A stretch of DNA of 64,000 bases from Paracoccaceae bacterium. GTDB lineage: Bacteria > Pseudomonadota > Alphaproteobacteria > Rhodobacterales > Rhodobacteraceae. The notes under the pieces were generated by a model. That model was not told the DNA's origin, ran no database searches, and worked only from the letters and a program-made list of their open reading frames with translations. Positions 18,408-27,868 of this stretch are shown here, one piece after another. The number at the start of each line of letters is the position of its first letter. Position 1 is the stretch's first letter. Position numbers and translations under genes: made by a program. The stretch is from assembly GCA_023383015.1 (NCBI GenBank), contig JAHDXW010000006.1, positions 78,952 through 142,951 of the forward strand, written 5' to 3'.

Positions 18408-20120
18408 ATGCCTGACGCCGAGGCGCACGAGGTCGAGGTTCTGCGCGACGTTCCCATGCGGGCCCGCGACGGGGTCGTGCTGCGCGCCGATGTCTGGCGA
18501 CCCCGGGCCGCGGGGCGCCGGCCGGTGCTGGTCTGCCGCACCCCCTACGACAAGGCCGCGCCGCTGAACGCAGGCTATGCCGAGGCGCTGGCGCGGCGCG
18601 GTTACATCGCCGTCGCCCAGGACATCCGCGGCTCACACCGGTCCGAGGGCACGATGGTCTGGCACTACGCCGCCGGGGCCTTCGCCGCCGAGAGCCGCGA
18701 CGGCGCCGACACCGTCCTCTGGGCCGCCGGCCTGCCGGGGTCGGACGGGCAGGTGGGAAGCTTCGGGGTGTCCTATTCCTCCTGGCTTGCCTGGTGTATG
18801 GCCGCCGCGCGGCCCGAGGGGCTGCGGGCGCTCGCCATCAGCGGCATCCCGGTGTCGATCCGGGACATGACCTTCGGCATCTTCGAGACCGGGCGGCGCC
18901 TGCAGTGGACCTACGCCCAGGCCGCCGGGCTGCGGGCCCGGTCGGGCGACGGGCGCTTTCCGGCCACGCTGGCCGAGGCCAACCGCGACTGGACCGAGAA
19001 CCTGCGCGGCAAGTGGCTGTGGCACCTGCCGCTGGCCGGCATTCCCGGCGAAGTCTTCGGCCCGCTCGACGGCCCGCTCAAGGCCTACATGAACGCCCCG
19101 GCGACCGAGTTCTGGCCCTTCGGGGCGGTCCATGACGGGCTTGACTTCCCGGTGCTGGTGCAGACCGGCTGGTGGGACCGGCTGAGCCTCACGGTGCGGC
19201 ACTTCGAGGGGCTGATGGCGCGTGGCGACCCCGCATCGCGGCCACGCCACCGGCTGGTGATCGGCCCGTGGCCGCACCACCCGTTCCACATGCATGGCCG
19301 CATCGGGCCGGTCGACTACGGCGAGGCCGCCCGCATCGCCTATCCCGACATGGTCGCCGACTGGTACGACACCCATCTGCGCGGCCGCGAGACCGAACTC
19401 GCCTGCGGCGCGCCGGTGCAGCTCTTCATCGTCAACGCCAACCTCTGGCGCGGCTTCTCCGCCTGGCCGCCGCCGGGGGTGAGGATCGTGCCCTTCTTCC
19501 TGCGCGGCGGCGGTCGCGCCAACACCCCCGCCGGCGACGGACGGCTGTCGCCGGCCCCGCCCGGCGACGAGCCCGCCGACGGCTACGTCTACGACCCCGC
19601 CGACCCGGTGATGAGCCTGATGGGCGCCGATTCGCAGATGCTCCCCGTGGACCAGCGGCCGAACGAGCGGCGCTCTGACATCCTCGTCTACACCTCTGCA
19701 CCGCTCGAGCGCGACCTCCTGCTGGTCGGGCCGGTGGAGATGGAGCTCTGGGCCGCGTCCGACCGGACCGACACCGACTTTGCGGTGAAGCTGATCGAGC
19801 TGCGCCCGGACGGTCTGGCCATCAACATCTCCTCGGGCATCCTGCGGGCGCGCTGGCGCGAGGGCTACGAGCATGCACGGCCGCTGCGCCCGGGCGAGCC
19901 GGCGCTGATGCGCATCACGCTGCTGCCGGTGGGCATCCTGCTTGCCGCCGGCAGCCGGCTGCGGGTCGACGTCGCTAGCGCGGACTTCCCCGCCTTCGAC
20001 CGCAATCACAACACCGGCGGGCACGACTGGGAGGAGACCGAGCTGCTGGCGGCCCGCCAAACCGTGTTCCACGACGCCGCGCGGCCCTCGCGCATCCTTC
20101 TGCCCGTGCTCGGGCAATGA
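18408..20120 (+). CDS. CocE/NonD family hydrolase
   Basis: Alpha/beta hydrolase of 570 residues. The N-terminal part matches the CocE/X-prolyl dipeptidyl-peptidase S15 fold: VPMRARDGVVLRADVWRP, RGYIAVAQDIRGSHRSEG, and a nucleophile elbow GSFGVSYSSW. The C-terminal third, from about residue 340, is the beta jelly-roll domain found in these enzymes (SAPLERDLLLVGPVEMELWA, GSRLRVDVASADFPAFDRN). Cleaves an ester or amide bond; the substrate is not predictable. No export signal. The stop overlaps the next gene (ATGA at 20117-20120). Confidence 0.88.
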   Translation: MPDAEAHEVEVLRDVPMRARDGVVLRADVWRPRAAGRRPVLVCRTPYDKAAPLNAGYAEALARRGYIAVAQDIRGSHRSEGTMVWHYAAGAFAAESRDGADTVLWAAGLPGSDGQVGSFGVSYSSWLAWCMAAARPEGLRALAISGIPVSIRDMTFGIFETGRRLQWTYAQAAGLRARSGDGRFPATLAEANRDWTENLRGKWLWHLPLAGIPGEVFGPLDGPLKAYMNAPATEFWPFGAVHDGLDFPVLVQTGWWDRLSLTVRHFEGLMARGDPASRPRHRLVIGPWPHHPFHMHGRIGPVDYGEAARIAYPDMVADWYDTHLRGRETELACGAPVQLFIVNANLWRGFSAWPPPGVRIVPFFLRGGGRANTPAGDGRLSPAPPGDEPADGYVYDPADPVMSLMGADSQMLPVDQRPNERRSDILVYTSAPLERDLLLVGPVEMELWAASDRTDTDFAVKLIELRPDGLAINISSGILRARWREGYEHARPLRPGEPALMRITLLPVGILLAAGSRLRVDVASADFPAFDRNHNTGGHDWEETELLAARQTVFHDAARPSRILLPVLGQ

Positions 20121-21256
20121 ACGGGGCGGCGCCCGCGGTCACCCGGGTCAGGCTGACGGTGGCACAGCCCGTGCCCTCGACGCGCTGGTGCTTTCTCGAG
20201 GTCGAGACCGCGGACGGGCGCACCGGAACGGGCGAGGCGACGCTGCAGGCGGCCGAGGCCGCGGTGCTGGAGCGCGCCGCGCGGCTGCTGCCGGCGCTGG
20301 CCGGACGGCCGGCCGATCCCGCCGCCATCGCCGCCCGGCTTCCCGCCGACCTGCCGGGGGCTGCGGTCCTGTCGGCCCTCAGCCAGGCTTTCTGGGACCT
20401 CGCCGGCCAGCGCGCCGGCCAGCCGCTGCGCGCCATGCTCGGCCCCGAGCGGCGGGCGGCGGTGGCGGTTTATGCCAACATCAACCGCCGCACCCGCGAC
20501 CGCAGCCCCGAGGGGTTTGCCGCCTCGGCCCGCATCGCCTGTGCAGCCGGCTTCGATGCCATCAAGATCGCCCCCTTCGACGAGGTCAGCGCCGCGGCCC
20601 GCGCCGGGGGGCAGGAGGCGCAGGCGATGGGCTGCGGCATCGCCCGGATCGCGGCGGTGCGGGCGGAAGTCGGGACCGATGTCGCGCTGATGGTTGATTG
20701 CCACTGGCGCTTCACCCGGGCCGGGGCCGAGGCGATGATCGCCGCCGTCGCGCCCTTCGGCCTGCACTGGGTGGAGTGCCCGCTGCCCGAACGGCCCGAG
20801 GCGGTCCCGGTCCTGCGGGCGCTGCGGGCGCAGGCCAACCGCCTCGGCATGCGGCTTGCCGGCTGCGAGACCGAGGTCGGCCTGGCGGGGTTCGAGCCCT
20901 TCGCGGCGGGCGGGGCCTATGACGTCATGATGCCCGACATCAAGTATGTCGGCAGCATCGACGAGATGCTGGCGATCGGCCGGCGGCTGGAGCGGGCGGG
21001 GGTGGCGTTCTCGCCGCACAACCCCAGCGGTCCGGTGTCGCATGCGGCCAGCCTGCAGGTCTGCGCGGTGGTTCCGGCGATGGAACGTCTGGAGCTGCAG
21101 TTCGACGAGACGCCGCTTTTCGATGCGGTGACCGGCGGCGTGCTGCCGCGTCCGGCCGGAGGCCGTGCGGCCCTGCCGGCCGGCCCGGGGCTCGGCTGCG
21201 CGCTCGATCCCGCGGTGCTGGCCGCGACCATGGCGCTGGCGCGGTCATGGCCCTGA
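20117..21256 (+). CDS. Enolase-superfamily enzyme (mandelate racemase / muconate lactonizing type)
   Basis: 379 residues with an N-terminal capping domain and a C-terminal barrel. Likely metal ligands are D194 (VDCHW), E220 (VECP) and E251 (CETE). Acid/base candidates are K150 (AIKIAPF), K276 (PDIKYVGS) and H301 (SPHNPSG). It therefore probably abstracts a proton next to a carboxylate in a dehydration, racemisation or cycloisomerisation. It is distinct in sequence from the second superfamily member at 23152-24255. Operon position between a hydrolase and a 2-hydroxyacid dehydrogenase suggests a small hydroxy- or amino acid intermediate. Confidence 0.88.
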   Translation: MNGAAPAVTRVRLTVAQPVPSTRWCFLEVETADGRTGTGEATLQAAEAAVLERAARLLPALAGRPADPAAIAARLPADLPGAAVLSALSQAFWDLAGQRAGQPLRAMLGPERRAAVAVYANINRRTRDRSPEGFAASARIACAAGFDAIKIAPFDEVSAAARAGGQEAQAMGCGIARIAAVRAEVGTDVALMVDCHWRFTRAGAEAMIAAVAPFGLHWVECPLPERPEAVPVLRALRAQANRLGMRLAGCETEVGLAGFEPFAAGGAYDVMMPDIKYVGSIDEMLAIGRRLERAGVAFSPHNPSGPVSHAASLQVCAVVPAMERLELQFDETPLFDAVTGGVLPRPAGGRAALPAGPGLGCALDPAVLAATMALARSWP

Positions 21257-21278
21257 ACACCCCAACCCCGGAGGCGAC

Positions 21279-22232
21279 ATGTCCGCGTCCCCGCTGACCA
21301 TCGTGATGACCGGCCCGACCGCACCGGGGCTGCTTGACGAGGTGCGCGCCGCCGCCCCCGGCGCCGAGGTGCGCCACCACGACTCGCAGGCGGAGTTCGA
21401 GGCCGACCTCGCCGTGGCCGATGTGGCCGCGACGGTGCGGCTGTCGCCTGCGGCCCTGGCCAGCGCCGGGCGGCTGCGCTGGGTGCAGAGCTGGGCTGCG
21501 GGGCCCGATGCGCTCCTGTTCCCCGAGATGCTGGCCAGCCCGGTGGTTCTGACCTGTGCCCGGGGCAATGGCGCGGTGCCGCTGGCCGAGCATGCGATGA
21601 TGCTAATCCTGATGCTCGACCGCGACGTGCGCCGGGCGCTGGCGGCGCAGGCGGTGCGGCGCTGGGACAGGTTCCCGCACGGCGAGCTGGCCGGCCGCAC
21701 CCTCGGCATCCTCGGCACCGGCCATGCGGGGCAGGCGCTGGCGGTGCGGGCGCGGGCGTTCGGCATGCGGGTGATCGGCCTGCGCCGGGGCGACGCGCCG
21801 GTGGCGGGGTTCGATGCGCTCTACCGGCCGGCGGCGCTGCACGCCTTCCTCGGCGCCTGCGACTTTCTCGTCGTCACCGCGCCGCTGACGCCCGAGACCG
21901 AGGGGATGCTGGACGCGGCCGCCTTCGCTGCCCTGAAGCCGGGGGCGGTCTATGTCTGCATCTCGCGCGGCGGCATCGCCAGCGACGAGGCCCTGCTTGC
22001 CGCCCTCGCCGACGGCCGGGTGGCTGCCGCCGGGCTTGACGCCCACAGCATCGAGCCCCTGCCCCCCGACAGCCCCTTCTGGGGCCTGCCCAACGTCATC
22101 ATCACGCCCCACCACGGCGCCGTCACTGCCGGCACCCGCCGGCGGGGGGTGGAGATCTTCCTCGACAACCTCGGCCGCTTCCTGCGCGGTGAGCCGCTGC
22201 GCAACCTCGTCGACAAGGCGGCCGGCTACTGA
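21279..22232 (+). CDS. D-2-hydroxyacid dehydrogenase
   Basis: 317 residues, NAD(P)-binding 2-hydroxyacid dehydrogenase. Dinucleotide loop GTGHAG (146-151), catalytic R230 (CISRGG), E259 (HSIEPLP) and a His in TPHHG (278-279). ATG at 21279 is preceded by CCGGAGGCG. The gene interconverts a 2-oxo and a D-2-hydroxy acid; it probably handles the product of the adjacent enolase-superfamily enzyme. Confidence 0.88.
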   Translation: MSASPLTIVMTGPTAPGLLDEVRAAAPGAEVRHHDSQAEFEADLAVADVAATVRLSPAALASAGRLRWVQSWAAGPDALLFPEMLASPVVLTCARGNGAVPLAEHAMMLILMLDRDVRRALAAQAVRRWDRFPHGELAGRTLGILGTGHAGQALAVRARAFGMRVIGLRRGDAPVAGFDALYRPAALHAFLGACDFLVVTAPLTPETEGMLDAAAFAALKPGAVYVCISRGGIASDEALLAALADGRVAAAGLDAHSIEPLPPDSPFWGLPNVIITPHHGAVTAGTRRRGVEIFLDNLGRFLRGEPLRNLVDKAAGY

Positions 22233-22243
22233 GGGCTGCAGCC

Positions 22244-23131
22244 ATGAAGCTCGTCCTGCTCGGCACCGGAACGCCCGCACCCTCGCGCCGCCGCATGGGG
22301 GCTGGCCATCTTGTCGACCTCGGCCGGGCCGTGATCGTGTTCGACCATGGCCCCGGCGCCCACCAGCGGCTGATCGAGGCCGGCTACCGCGCCCAGGACG
22401 TGACCCATCTGTTCCTGACGCATCATCATTACGACCACATCCTCGACGTGCCGCGGCTGATCCTGACCCGCTGGGACCACGGGCCGCAGGACCAGCCGGA
22501 ACTCGTCATCGCCGGGCCGCCGCCGCTGGTCCGCATGGCCGGGCTGATGCTCGGCCCCGACGGGCTGTTCGCCCCCGACATCGCCGCCCGCATCGGCAGC
22601 CCGGTGTCCGTGGCGGTGTTCCGCGCTCGCGGCGGCACCGGAGAGCGCCGCTGGCCCGTGCCCCGCCTGCGCGAGCTTGCTCCGGGCGACGTCGTCGCCG
22701 GCGACGGCTGGCAGGTGACGGCGGGCCCCGCCTACCACGCCCAGCCGCATCTGGCCTGCCTCAGCTACCGGCTCGACTGCGATGGCCGCAGCATCGTCTA
22801 CTCCGGCGACAACGGCGGGGTCACCGACGACTTCATCGCCTTCGCCGCCGGCTGCGACGTTCTCGTCCACATGACCCATTTCCTTGCCGGCACAGAGTAC
22901 TCGGCCGACTACCGGCGGATGTGCGCCGCCCACAGCGACGTTGCCGAAACGGCGCGGCGGGCGGGCGCGCGCATCCTCGTGCTGACCCATCTCCTGCCGC
23001 AGCTCGATACCCCCGGCGTCGGCGAGCGGATGCTGGCCGAGATGGCGCGGGTCTTCGATGGAACGATCATCCTCGGTGCCGACGGCATGACCGTCCCGCT
23101 GGCCCCCCCGGCAGCCGCCGTCGCCACCTGA
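22244..23131 (+). CDS. MBL-fold metallohydrolase
   Basis: 295 residues of the metallo-beta-lactamase fold. The di-zinc motif THHHYDH gives H60, H62, D64 and H65, with later ligands in the YHAQPH and SGDNGG blocks. The layout resembles RNase Z/arylsulfatase-like members, but the length and operon point to a small-molecule hydrolase. Last gene of the plus-strand operon starting at 17308; it ends 20 bases from the convergent enolase-family gene. Confidence 0.85.
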   Translation: MKLVLLGTGTPAPSRRRMGAGHLVDLGRAVIVFDHGPGAHQRLIEAGYRAQDVTHLFLTHHHYDHILDVPRLILTRWDHGPQDQPELVIAGPPPLVRMAGLMLGPDGLFAPDIAARIGSPVSVAVFRARGGTGERRWPVPRLRELAPGDVVAGDGWQVTAGPAYHAQPHLACLSYRLDCDGRSIVYSGDNGGVTDDFIAFAAGCDVLVHMTHFLAGTEYSADYRRMCAAHSDVAETARRAGARILVLTHLLPQLDTPGVGERMLAEMARVFDGTIILGADGMTVPLAPPAAAVAT

Positions 23132-23151
23132 CGGCGCCGCCCGCGCCGGCC

Positions 23152-24255
23152 TCAGCGGATCACGAAGGCGGGCGCGCCCAGCACCTCGGCGCGCAGGGTG
23201 ACGCCCAGGCCCGGCGCGTCGGCGGCGGCCATCCGTCCGTCGATCCGCCGCGGCGCGCCGTCCGCGAAACTGACCGTGCCGTAGGAGTTGAAGTCGGTGG
23301 CCGAAAAGCGGAAGCGCTCGGGCGTGGAATGAGCGAGATGGGCGATCGCTGCCGTCACCACATCGCCGCCCCAGCTGTCCTCGATCGTCATCGGATAGCC
23401 GAGGGCCACGCAGAGGTCGCGGATGCGCCGCGCCTTGGTCAGCCCGCCGACCTTGGAGATCTTGAGATTGATGGCGTTCATCGCCCCGTCCTGATGGGCA
23501 CGCAGGAAGGCGGCAAGGCCGTCGATGTTCTCGTCAAGGATGAAGGGCTGCGATATGGCGCGGCGGACGCCGAGGCATTCCTCGTAGGTCCGGCAGGGTT
23601 GCTCGATCCAGACGTCGACCTCCCGCACCGCCGCTGCCACCCGCAGCGCGTCGCCCGAGGTCCAGCCGGTGTTGGCGTCCGCCACCAGCACCTCGCCGGG
23701 CGCGAGCACGCCCGCCACCGCGCGGATGCGGGCGATGTCGGTGGCCGGATCGCCGCCGACCTTCAGCTGGAACTTCGCATAACCGTGCGCCCGGTAGCCC
23801 GCCACGTTCTCGGCCATGGCTGCGGGCTCGGACTGCGAGATCGCGCGGTAGAGCGCGACCGAGGCGCCGAAGCGGCCGCCCATCAGGGTTGCCACTGGCA
23901 GCCCTGCGGCCTTGCCGGCGAGATCCCAGCAGGCCATGTCGAGCGCCGACTTGACGTAGGGGTGGCCGAGAAGCGCGCGGTCCATCACCGCTTCGACGAC
24001 GCCGGTCGCGCGCGGATCAAGCCCGATCAGATGCGGGCCGAGCTCGCGGATGCCGGCGCGGGCCCCGGGCCCGTAGGCGGGCAGGTAGAAGGGGCCGAGC
24101 GGGCAGACCTCGCCCGCCCCGGTCAGCCCGGTGTCGGCGACGATCTCGACCACCGTCGCGTCGAAGACCTCGACGAACTTGCCCTCCGACCAGGAATAGC
24201 GGCCCTCCCTCAGGGGCAGGTCGCACTGCCAGACGCGGATCGCCTCGATCTTCAT
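23152..24255 (-). CDS. Enolase-superfamily dehydratase, cis-3-hydroxy-L-proline dehydratase-like
   Basis: 367 residues. Overall sequence course ([93 protein letters not shown]) matches what I recall of the enolase-superfamily cis-3-hydroxy-L-proline dehydratases. Metal ligands are D193 (ADANTGW), E218 (IEQPC) and D241 or E242 (LDEN). Catalytic lysines are K165 (QLKVGG) and K265 (LKISKVGG). That reaction gives a pyrroline carboxylate, an imine/enamine, and the overlapping upstream gene carries a RidA-like imine-related domain. The specificity is an inference from pattern memory. Confidence 0.75.
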   Translation of the reverse strand: MKIEAIRVWQCDLPLREGRYSWSEGKFVEVFDATVVEIVADTGLTGAGEVCPLGPFYLPAYGPGARAGIRELGPHLIGLDPRATGVVEAVMDRALLGHPYVKSALDMACWDLAGKAAGLPVATLMGGRFGASVALYRAISQSEPAAMAENVAGYRAHGYAKFQLKVGGDPATDIARIRAVAGVLAPGEVLVADANTGWTSGDALRVAAAVREVDVWIEQPCRTYEECLGVRRAISQPFILDENIDGLAAFLRAHQDGAMNAINLKISKVGGLTKARRIRDLCVALGYPMTIEDSWGGDVVTAAIAHLAHSTPERFRFSATDFNSYGTVSFADGAPRRIDGRMAAADAPGLGVTLRAEVLGAPAFVIR

Positions 24256-25727
24256 GCCACGTCCTCCGTCACCACCGCCTCGGCCTCGATCTCGACCTGA
24301 TAGGGGCCGACCAGCCCGCCCGCGGCAATCAGCGTGTTGGCGGGCATGGCGCCGGCGAAGGCGCGGGCGTGGGCGCGCGAGGCCTCCTCCCACCGCTCGG
24401 GGTCGGTCAGGTAGATGCGGGTGCGCACCACGTCGTCGAGCGTGCCGCCCGCGGCCTCGACAGAGGCGGCGACCTTGTCGAGGATGTAGACCGTCTGCCC
24501 CTCGACATCGCCTTCGCAGACCGGATTGCCCGCGCCGTCCGTCGCCGTGGTGCCCGAGACGAGCACCCGCCCGCCCACGCGCACGGCCCGCGAGAAGCCC
24601 GCCGTCGCCTCCCACACCGATCCGGTGGAGACGCGGGTGCGGCCGGGCCGGGCCGGCACGGGCAGGGCGGGGTAGTATTTCGGCACCGCGTCGAGATGGT
24701 GCGACAGGTCGCCCGAGGCGGTCAGGAACGGGTGCCGGCGGTATTCGTCGCCGCAGTCGCCGGGAATCGGCGCCAGCGCCTCCGTCGCCGCAGCGATGGC
24801 GGCGCGGTCGTCTGCGTCCAGCACCAGGCTCATCATCCGCAGGTTGTCGTCGCGGTGCTCGTTCTCGCCCAGCCGGGTGCCGACGATCACGCCCGCGACC
24901 CCGGGCGTGTCCAGCACCCAGCGGGTGGCGACATTGGGAATCGAGACGCCATGCTTCCGCGCCACCCCGCCCAGCGTGCGCAGCAGCGCCTGGAACGGCG
25001 CCCAGCCCCCGGCGGCGTCGATGAAGCGCTTGTACTTCATCTTGCTCCAGTCGCCGATCGCGTCCGGCTCGGGCTTGCCCAGCCAGCGTTCCGACAGGAA
25101 GCCGCCCAGCAGCGTGCCGAAGGCGAGGATGCCCACGCCCTCCGCGGTCGCGACCTCGGCCATGCGGCCGGCGGCACGGCGGTCGACCAGCGAGAAGCAC
25201 ACCTGGTTGGTCGCCACCGGCACCCCGTGGCGGCACAGCAGCCGCAGATGCGCGGTGTCGAAGTTCGTCAGCCCGATCCAGCCGATCAGCCCCTCCTCGC
25301 GCAGGCGGGCGAGTTCCTCCATCGCCGGCAGCCATTCGAGGTGCTCGTAGCGCCACCAGTGGAACTGCATGACGTCGACGCGCGGCAGCCCCAGCCTCTC
25401 GAGCGACCGCTCGACGCCCGCGCGCACCACCTCGCGCGTCATCGGGCCGGGCGGCGGGCACCATTTCGTCATGATCAGCGGCGCCGGCGCGCCCGCCGCG
25501 GCCAGAAGCCGCGCGGCGCGGCCGGCCACGATCTCGGCCGAGCCGTAGTGGTCGGCCATGTCCCAGCTGTCGAAGCCCGCGGCCGCGTAGCCGGCCAGTG
25601 CCGCGGCCATGGCGTCAAGGTCCACCGCGCGGCCGTCGCGCTCCTGGTCGGCCATCTGCCACAGGCCGGTGACGATCTTGCGTGGCGCCAGGGCAGAGGG
25701 CAGTTCGGTGCGGGGGACGTCGGTCAT
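24252..25727 (-). CDS. Aldo/keto reductase fused to a RidA-like (YjgF/UK114) domain
   Basis: 491 residues. Residues 1 to about 335 are an aldo/keto reductase: D56 and Y61 (WDMADHYG), K88 (TKW), H123 (FHWW). Residues from about 365 are a RidA-like domain ([59 protein letters not shown]). The Arg essential for imine deamination in RidA, within PARS, is replaced: the equivalent is MPANT with N464. The domain thus resembles the Rid subgroups without deaminase activity. The stop overlaps the dehydratase start by ATGA, implying a joint pathway. The reductase may act on a carbonyl or imine product. Confidence 0.88.
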   Translation of the reverse strand: MTDVPRTELPSALAPRKIVTGLWQMADQERDGRAVDLDAMAAALAGYAAAGFDSWDMADHYGSAEIVAGRAARLLAAAGAPAPLIMTKWCPPPGPMTREVVRAGVERSLERLGLPRVDVMQFHWWRYEHLEWLPAMEELARLREEGLIGWIGLTNFDTAHLRLLCRHGVPVATNQVCFSLVDRRAAGRMAEVATAEGVGILAFGTLLGGFLSERWLGKPEPDAIGDWSKMKYKRFIDAAGGWAPFQALLRTLGGVARKHGVSIPNVATRWVLDTPGVAGVIVGTRLGENEHRDDNLRMMSLVLDADDRAAIAAATEALAPIPGDCGDEYRRHPFLTASGDLSHHLDAVPKYYPALPVPARPGRTRVSTGSVWEATAGFSRAVRVGGRVLVSGTTATDGAGNPVCEGDVEGQTVYILDKVAASVEAAGGTLDDVVRTRIYLTDPERWEEASRAHARAFAGAMPANTLIAAGGLVGPYQVEIEAEAVVTEDVA

Positions 25728-25743
25728 GGCTTGCCTCGGCGTG

Positions 25744-26481
25744 TCAGTGGCGCAGGATCTTGCCGAAGAACTCCCGCGCCCGCTCGGTTCTCGGTGCGTC
25801 GAGTATCTCGGCCGGCGGGCCGGACTCGATCACCTGCCCCTTGTCCATCATCACCACCCGGTCGGCAACCTCGCGGACGAATGCCATCTCGTGGCTGACG
25901 AGGATCATCGTCATGCCCTCCCGCGCGAGGTCGCGGATGACGTCGAGCACCTCGTTGACGAGCTCGGGGTCGAGCGCCGAGGTGACCTCGTCGAGCAGCA
26001 GGATCTCGGGACGCAGCGCCAGTGCCCGGGCGATCGCCACCCGCTGCTGCTGGCCGCCGGACAGCTCGTCGGGAAAGGCGTGCAGCTTCTGGCCAAGCCC
26101 CACCCGTTCCAGCAGCGCCACCGCCAGCGTCTCGACCTCGCGCCGGTCGCGGCGCTTGATGCGGATGGGGGCCAGCGTGACGTTGCGCATCACGTCCATG
26201 TTCTGGAACAGGTTGTACTGCTGGAAGACGATCGCCATGCGGTTGCGGATTGCCCGCACCTGGCCGGCGCTTCGGTAGTCCACCGCCTGGCCGCCGACGC
26301 GGACGCTGCCGGACACCGGCTGCAGCAGCCCCACCAGCACCCGCAGCACCGTCGACTTGCCCGACCCCGAGGGGCCGACGAGCGCCACCACTTCGCCGCG
26401 GTCGACGTCGAGGCTCACGCCCGAGAGCACCTCATGGCTGCCGTAGCGTGCGACGACGTCTCTGACTTCGAGGTGCGGCAA
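25744..26481 (-). CDS. Polar amino acid ABC transporter ATP-binding protein (GlnQ/HisP-like)
   Basis: 245 residues, Walker A GPSGSGKS (36-43), signature LSGGQQQRV, Walker B ending DEVTSALDPE as in GlnQ/HisP proteins, H-loop VSHEMAF. The start is probably TTG at 26481, because it keeps the first beta strand (PHLEVRDVVARYG) and has GGAG 8 bases upstream. This makes the gene overlap the permease by 50 bases. Energises the two permeases at 26432-27822. Confidence 0.9.
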   Translation of the reverse strand: MPHLEVRDVVARYGSHEVLSGVSLDVDRGEVVALVGPSGSGKSTVLRVLVGLLQPVSGSVRVGGQAVDYRSAGQVRAIRNRMAIVFQQYNLFQNMDVMRNVTLAPIRIKRRDRREVETLAVALLERVGLGQKLHAFPDELSGGQQQRVAIARALALRPEILLLDEVTSALDPELVNEVLDVIRDLAREGMTMILVSHEMAFVREVADRVVMMDKGQVIESGPPAEILDAPRTERAREFFGKILRH

Positions 26482-27145
26482 GGCGCTTCTCCAGGTATTG
26501 GCCCCAGAGGTTCAGGGGCCAGGACATCAGGAAATACACGAAGGCGATGGTGCCGAACACCAGCACCGCCGAGTAGCCCTGGTTGTTCAACTCCTTGCCC
26601 CGGAACGTCAGTTCGAACATGCCGATCTGGCTGACCAGCGCGGTGTCCTTGATGAACGACACCCCGAAGGCGACCGCGGGCGGCACGATCACCGGCATCG
26701 CCTGCGGCAGCACCACCCAGAGCGTGGTCTGCGGCCGGCCGAGGTTCATCGTCGCCGCCGCCTCGACCTGCTGGCGCGGCACGCTCTCGATGCCGCCGCG
26801 GATGATCTCGGAGATGTAGGCGGTGGCGTAGATGCAGATCGACACGACCGCGATCACGAACAGCGAGGCATCCCGCAGCACCAGCGGAATCGTGAACAGC
26901 ACCAGGTAGATGATGACGAGGAAGGGGATCCGGCGGAAGATCTCGACATAGGCGATGCAGGCCAGCCGCACCGGCAGCGCCCAGCGCCCCGGGGTCTGGC
27001 GCAGGTAGACGATGACGAAGGCAAGCAGGAAGCCGATCAGGCAGCCCGCGGCGGTCATCGCCAGCGTCATGCCCGCCGCCTCGGCCAGGAGCACGAGGTT
27101 GCGCTGCGAGAGGAACCGCGGCAGCTGCTCGAGGATGCGCTCCAT
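26432..27145 (-). CDS. Polar amino acid ABC transporter permease
   Basis: 237 residues, HisM/GlnP-type membrane protein with five hydrophobic segments. The family motif region is RGGIESVPRQQVEAAATMNLGRPQTTLWVVLPQ by position 115-147, containing the EAA loop. The basic tail (SQRRRRTLRQP) is encoded over the start of the ATPase gene. Start overlaps the stop of the other permease by one base (TGATG at 27145). Confidence 0.9.
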   Translation of the reverse strand: MERILEQLPRFLSQRNLVLLAEAAGMTLAMTAAGCLIGFLLAFVIVYLRQTPGRWALPVRLACIAYVEIFRRIPFLVIIYLVLFTIPLVLRDASLFVIAVVSICIYATAYISEIIRGGIESVPRQQVEAAATMNLGRPQTTLWVVLPQAMPVIVPPAVAFGVSFIKDTALVSQIGMFELTFRGKELNNQGYSAVLVFGTIAFVYFLMSWPLNLWGQYLEKRLAAPRSQRRRRTLRQP

Positions 27146-27822
27146 CAGAACACCCGCGCCTTCACCCGGAAGGCCCAGCGCCCGAACAGCGCCAGCCCGA
27201 CCGAGGCGATCAGCGTCAGCACGATGTAGAGCCCCGCGACGACGGTGAAGTACTCCAGCCAGCGGTAGTTGACGGTGGCCAGGGTGATCGCCGTGCCCGT
27301 CAGCTCGTCGACGCCGATCACCGCCCCGATCGAGGTGCCCATGACGAGGATGACGATGAAGAAGTTGGCCAGCGCGGGGTAGATGGTGCGGGCGATGTGG
27401 GGGGCGATGATGTAGCTGATCTGCTGCAGCCTGGTCATGCCCAGCACCTCGCCCGCCTCCATCTCGGCCCGCCGCACCGAAAGGAATCCCGCGCGCATGA
27501 TCATCGTCAGGTAGGCGCCGGCGTTCAGCGTCAGCCCGAGTAGCAGGCAGAACTCGCCCGACCAGCGGATGCGGAATTCGGCAAGGCCGAAATACAGGAA
27601 GTAGATCTGGATCAGCGCCGGCGTGTTGGTCAGGAAGACGACATAGGTGTCGACCAGCGCCCGCACCGGCCGCGGTCCGAAGGTCTTCAGCGCCGCACCG
27701 GCAAGCCCGATCAGCGCGCCACCCCAGAAGGCCAGGAGGCCGAGCTGGAAGGTCACCAGCGCACCATCCATCAGCGCGCCGAGATCGCGCCAGACCACGC
27801 CGAACTGGAAGGTGTAGTTCAT
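27145..27822 (-). CDS. Polar amino acid ABC transporter permease
   Basis: 225 residues, second HisQ/GlnP-type permease. Contains NTPALIQIYFLYFGL and an EAA loop (AEMEAGEVLGMTRLQQISYIIAPH). The ATG at 27822 has no good ribosome site; a GTG at 27864 is in frame, but the extra residues are coded by the intergenic hairpin, so 27822 is preferred. Works with the binding protein at 27869-28675. Confidence 0.88.
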   Translation of the reverse strand: MNYTFQFGVVWRDLGALMDGALVTFQLGLLAFWGGALIGLAGAALKTFGPRPVRALVDTYVVFLTNTPALIQIYFLYFGLAEFRIRWSGEFCLLLGLTLNAGAYLTMIMRAGFLSVRRAEMEAGEVLGMTRLQQISYIIAPHIARTIYPALANFFIVILVMGTSIGAVIGVDELTGTAITLATVNYRWLEYFTVVAGLYIVLTLIASVGLALFGRWAFRVKARVF

Positions 27823-27834
27823 CGGCCGCTGGTG

Positions 27835-27862
27835 GCGGGGGGCGCCCGGCGGCGCCCCCCGC
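27835..27862 (-). terminator. Hairpin between amino acid binding protein and permease genes
   Basis: Perfect 12-base arms GCGGGGGGCGCC and GGCGCCCCCCGC with loop CGGC, seven bases after the binding-protein stop. Same place as in the other two importer operons. No U-run; likely lowers expression of the distal genes relative to the binding protein. Confidence 0.55.
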
Positions 27863-27868
27863 ACGGGG

